From Betaproteobacteria bacterium (GTDB lineage Bacteria > Pseudomonadota > Gammaproteobacteria > Burkholderiales > Casimicrobiaceae), in the NCBI GenBank assembly GCA_013298145.1, contig JAAFJO010000001.1:806001-870000 (forward strand): a stretch of 64,000 bases of DNA, given 5' to 3'. The notes beneath the pieces are model-generated. The model made no database searches, was not told where the DNA came from, and saw nothing but the letters and a program-made list of their open reading frames with translations. Below are positions 62,528 to 64,000 of this stretch, piece after piece (the first letter of the stretch is position 1; every line of letters starts with the position of its first letter). The position numbers and the translations under genes were made by a program.

Positions 62528-63307
62528 ATGCGTTGCAACTCGGCGGTTCGTGCGAACGGAGGATATTGGCGAACGATTCGCGTAAAAATTGGCGTTTTGC
62601 TAGCAGTGTTTGTGCTGCAATACGCCGATGCAATTCCGCTTAACGATACCGGCGTCGTAGGTTGCGCAAATGCAGCAGGAGCGAACGTAAGTTGTAGTGA
62701 TCCAGCCGCCGTCTCTGGCCAAGACGCACGCTACGGTCGCGACGCTGCGGCGGCGACAGGCGGCCTTACAAAAACCGGAAGCGGCGTAAACGGATTTGAT
62801 TTCACCAAAATATCCAACCAGGGGAGTCGGCTGCCTCCAAACGCCGTACTAGGTTCAGGTCCGAACGATTGGGCCTGCACGCTTGACGAAACGACTGGAC
62901 TGATGTGGGAGGTTAAGAGCAACGCTGGCCTTCGTGACAAGGTACACACATACAGGTGGTTTGACAGCAATAGTTCTACGAACGGTGGACACGTCGGGGT
63001 CGGATCAGTCGCGACTGACTCTTTTTGTCACGTTGCAGGCAGATGCGACATGCAAAAGTTCCGGGATGACGTCAACACAACGCGGCTGTGTGGATTCTCC
63101 GACTGGACCGTTCCAACAGTGCGTCAATTGCTGTCGATCTTTCGCATGCGCGATACGCCGGACCCTTCCTTCTTTCCGGATGGTTCGACGCTTTTGTGGA
63201 CTTCTAACACAATAGCGTGGTCCCCCTCGGAAGCATGGTGGATTGAACGAGGAGAGGCGTTTCCTCGGTATGGAAACGATAAAGCGATTCCGCGCTCCCT
63301 CCATTAA
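62528..63307 (+). CDS. Exported DUF1566-type protein
   Basis: A 259-residue protein with a signal peptide (about 18-36, VKIGVLLAVFVLQYADA). The DUF1566/Lcl C-terminal-like domain occupies about 115-250: WACTLDETTGLMWEVK, CGFSDWTVPTVRQLLSIF and LLWTSNTIAWSPSEAWWI are all typical. Family members are often surface or adhesin-linked. The end reads IPRSLH rather than the common VRLVR, and the stop lies where a broken restriction-like gene on the other strand loses similarity, so the C-terminus may have been altered at that junction. Confidence 0.78.
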   Translation: MRCNSAVRANGGYWRTIRVKIGVLLAVFVLQYADAIPLNDTGVVGCANAAGANVSCSDPAAVSGQDARYGRDAAAATGGLTKTGSGVNGFDFTKISNQGSRLPPNAVLGSGPNDWACTLDETTGLMWEVKSNAGLRDKVHTYRWFDSNSSTNGGHVGVGSVATDSFCHVAGRCDMQKFRDDVNTTRLCGFSDWTVPTVRQLLSIFRMRDTPDPSFFPDGSTLLWTSNTIAWSPSEAWWIERGEAFPRYGNDKAIPRSLH

Positions 63308-63500
63308 CCACACGCTTGCATTGAATACAAACGCGCTTCTCATTTCTCGTGCCGTAGAACAAATCTATGCCGTGCTGTGCCTGTCCAGGTCGACCAAACT
63401 CCTTGAGATTAGTGTCGTTCCAAACCGCGGAATAAAGTGCAACGCAGAGTTTCTGGAAAACCTTGTCGTCTGTTGGCTTATTGAAAGGTAAGAAAGACAT
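63204..63500 (-). pseudogene. N-terminal fragment of a restriction-endonuclease-like protein
   Basis: From the ATG at 63,500 the frame gives FNKPTDDKVFQKLCVALYS, then FGRPGQAQHGIDLF and VCIQCKR. This GRxGQxQxGID...QCK pattern is the PD-(D/E)XK nuclease opening of many large NTPase-linked defence proteins. Similarity ends at QCKRVVNGG near 63,300; the rest of the frame is antisense to the DUF1566 gene. Only about 65 residues remain, so the gene is broken. Confidence 0.65.
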
Positions 63501-63700
63501 GACCGTTACGCCCTCAGTCGCTTGTTCGAATGCTCCAATCCGTTGCAAAGTTTAACCACCCGTCGTCAACGGTACGGGATCCTGTTTGGGCAAATGGCCT
63601 TGCGCGCAACTATGAATGTCGGGCTCGCAAGTTGTTGATTTTGCTAGTAGCTACTTTTAGGTAACTTTGGTGTTGCCCATTGAACTGAATCGTCGCATCA

Positions 63701-64000
63701 CTAGAAGTTCACGCTTGTCAGCTTTACTGGTGTAGTCGTGGGAAACGCCGGCCGCTGATTCGACACTGCGAGTGTTGGTGGAGTTTGGTCTACGCTAGCG
63801 AGGTAATATCTGCTGTAGACCCGCCATGCCTGAAGATTCCGCCACGCGAGCATTAGGTCACTCACTAGCGCGTTGTCCGAGTTCCTCGCAATGATGTCTC
63901 GGACGTCGAGCGCGACTGCAACCGATGTGCCGTTCGGCCCTGGCAGTGATGCATTGACAGTGCCGAAATAGTCTGCAAGATAGACGAATAGTGCGTGTGA
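63701..64000 (-). CDS. Partial CDS, C-terminal 99 residues of an unknown protein
   Basis: The minus strand is open from the window edge to a TAG at 63,701-63,703. The product contains LFVYLADYFGTVNASLPGPN, ALDVRDIIARNSDNALVSDL and AWRVYSRYYLASVDQ, with balanced composition and codon use like a real gene; the start lies outside the window. I do not recognise the family. The 150 bases between its stop and the broken restriction-like gene hold nothing obvious. Confidence 0.6.
   Translation of the reverse strand, partial: SHALFVYLADYFGTVNASLPGPNGTSVAVALDVRDIIARNSDNALVSDLMLAWRNLQAWRVYSRYYLASVDQTPPTLAVSNQRPAFPTTTPVKLTSVNF

Noticed and set aside
34841..64000. Prophage
   Set aside because: No capsid, terminase, tail, lysis or integrase genes; the contents are defence-type genes and tRNAs.
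34841..64000. CRISPR array
   Set aside because: No regularly spaced identical repeats were found; repeated strings in the tRNA array come from tRNA stems and loops.

Overview
The window looks like a betaproteobacterial chromosome, probably Burkholderiales or a close relative. This is inferred from gene families and gene order (pilMNOPQ divergent from a class A PBP; gltBD next to hemE and priA; a cbb3 oxidase cluster with FixI/FixS-type assembly genes). No rRNA or species marker is present. It has two parts: a conserved backbone (1 to about 34,840) and a patchy accessory region (34,841 to 64,000) that begins inside a disrupted comM.

Backbone. Positions 1-4,149 hold a leftward cbb3 oxidase block (ccoI-ccoS-ccoN-ccoO). 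Two perfect TTGA-N6-TCAA FNR/FixK-type boxes lie in front of ccoN and between ccoI and a divergent DksA-like gene. A Crp/Fnr regulator at 7,925-8,659 keeps the DNA-reading residues but lacks the FNR iron-sulfur cysteines, so it resembles FixK. Between them is a two-component pair whose hybrid kinase carries a one-base frameshift. Next come priA, hemE, a retropepsin-like protein with a degenerate active site, gltD, a LysE-type exporter overlapping gltB, and gltB. A lipoprotein gene and about 1 kb of apparently empty DNA separate gltB from the pilQPONM operon. mrcA, a conserved unknown and a FecR/DUF6600 protein follow.

Accessory region. comM stops at the VGG of its ALVGGG motif. The sequence continues with AT-rich repeats that could be a transposon end, then a large gene resembling Tn7 TnsE. 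Behind it lies a mosaic of defence and conflict genes: SH3/secreted-protein operon; orphan Xre/MbcA-type antitoxin; SGNH hydrolase coupled to a secreted metal-dependent phospholipase-like protein; DUF1508 protein; GHKL (MORC/MutL-like) ATPase fused to a PD-(D/E)XK nuclease facing a C5 DNA methyltransferase with a small RHH protein; Fic-like protein with a MazE-like antitoxin; secreted nuclease; KptA; IS3 fragment; and a restriction-endonuclease/NACHT NTPase. A diverged repeat recurs at three module boundaries.

Downstream is an operon-like array of 26 tRNA genes on the minus strand (56,842-59,499), preceded by an rRNA-type boxA and followed by an HNH endonuclease gene. It covers every amino acid except valine. 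Four leucine tRNAs have short variable loops. The right end has a small HTH regulator with repeated operator-like sites, a PLD-like protein, a DUF1566 protein, a broken restriction-like gene and an unfinished gene. The 3' half of comM is not in the window, so the insertion extends beyond it or its far side has been rearranged.
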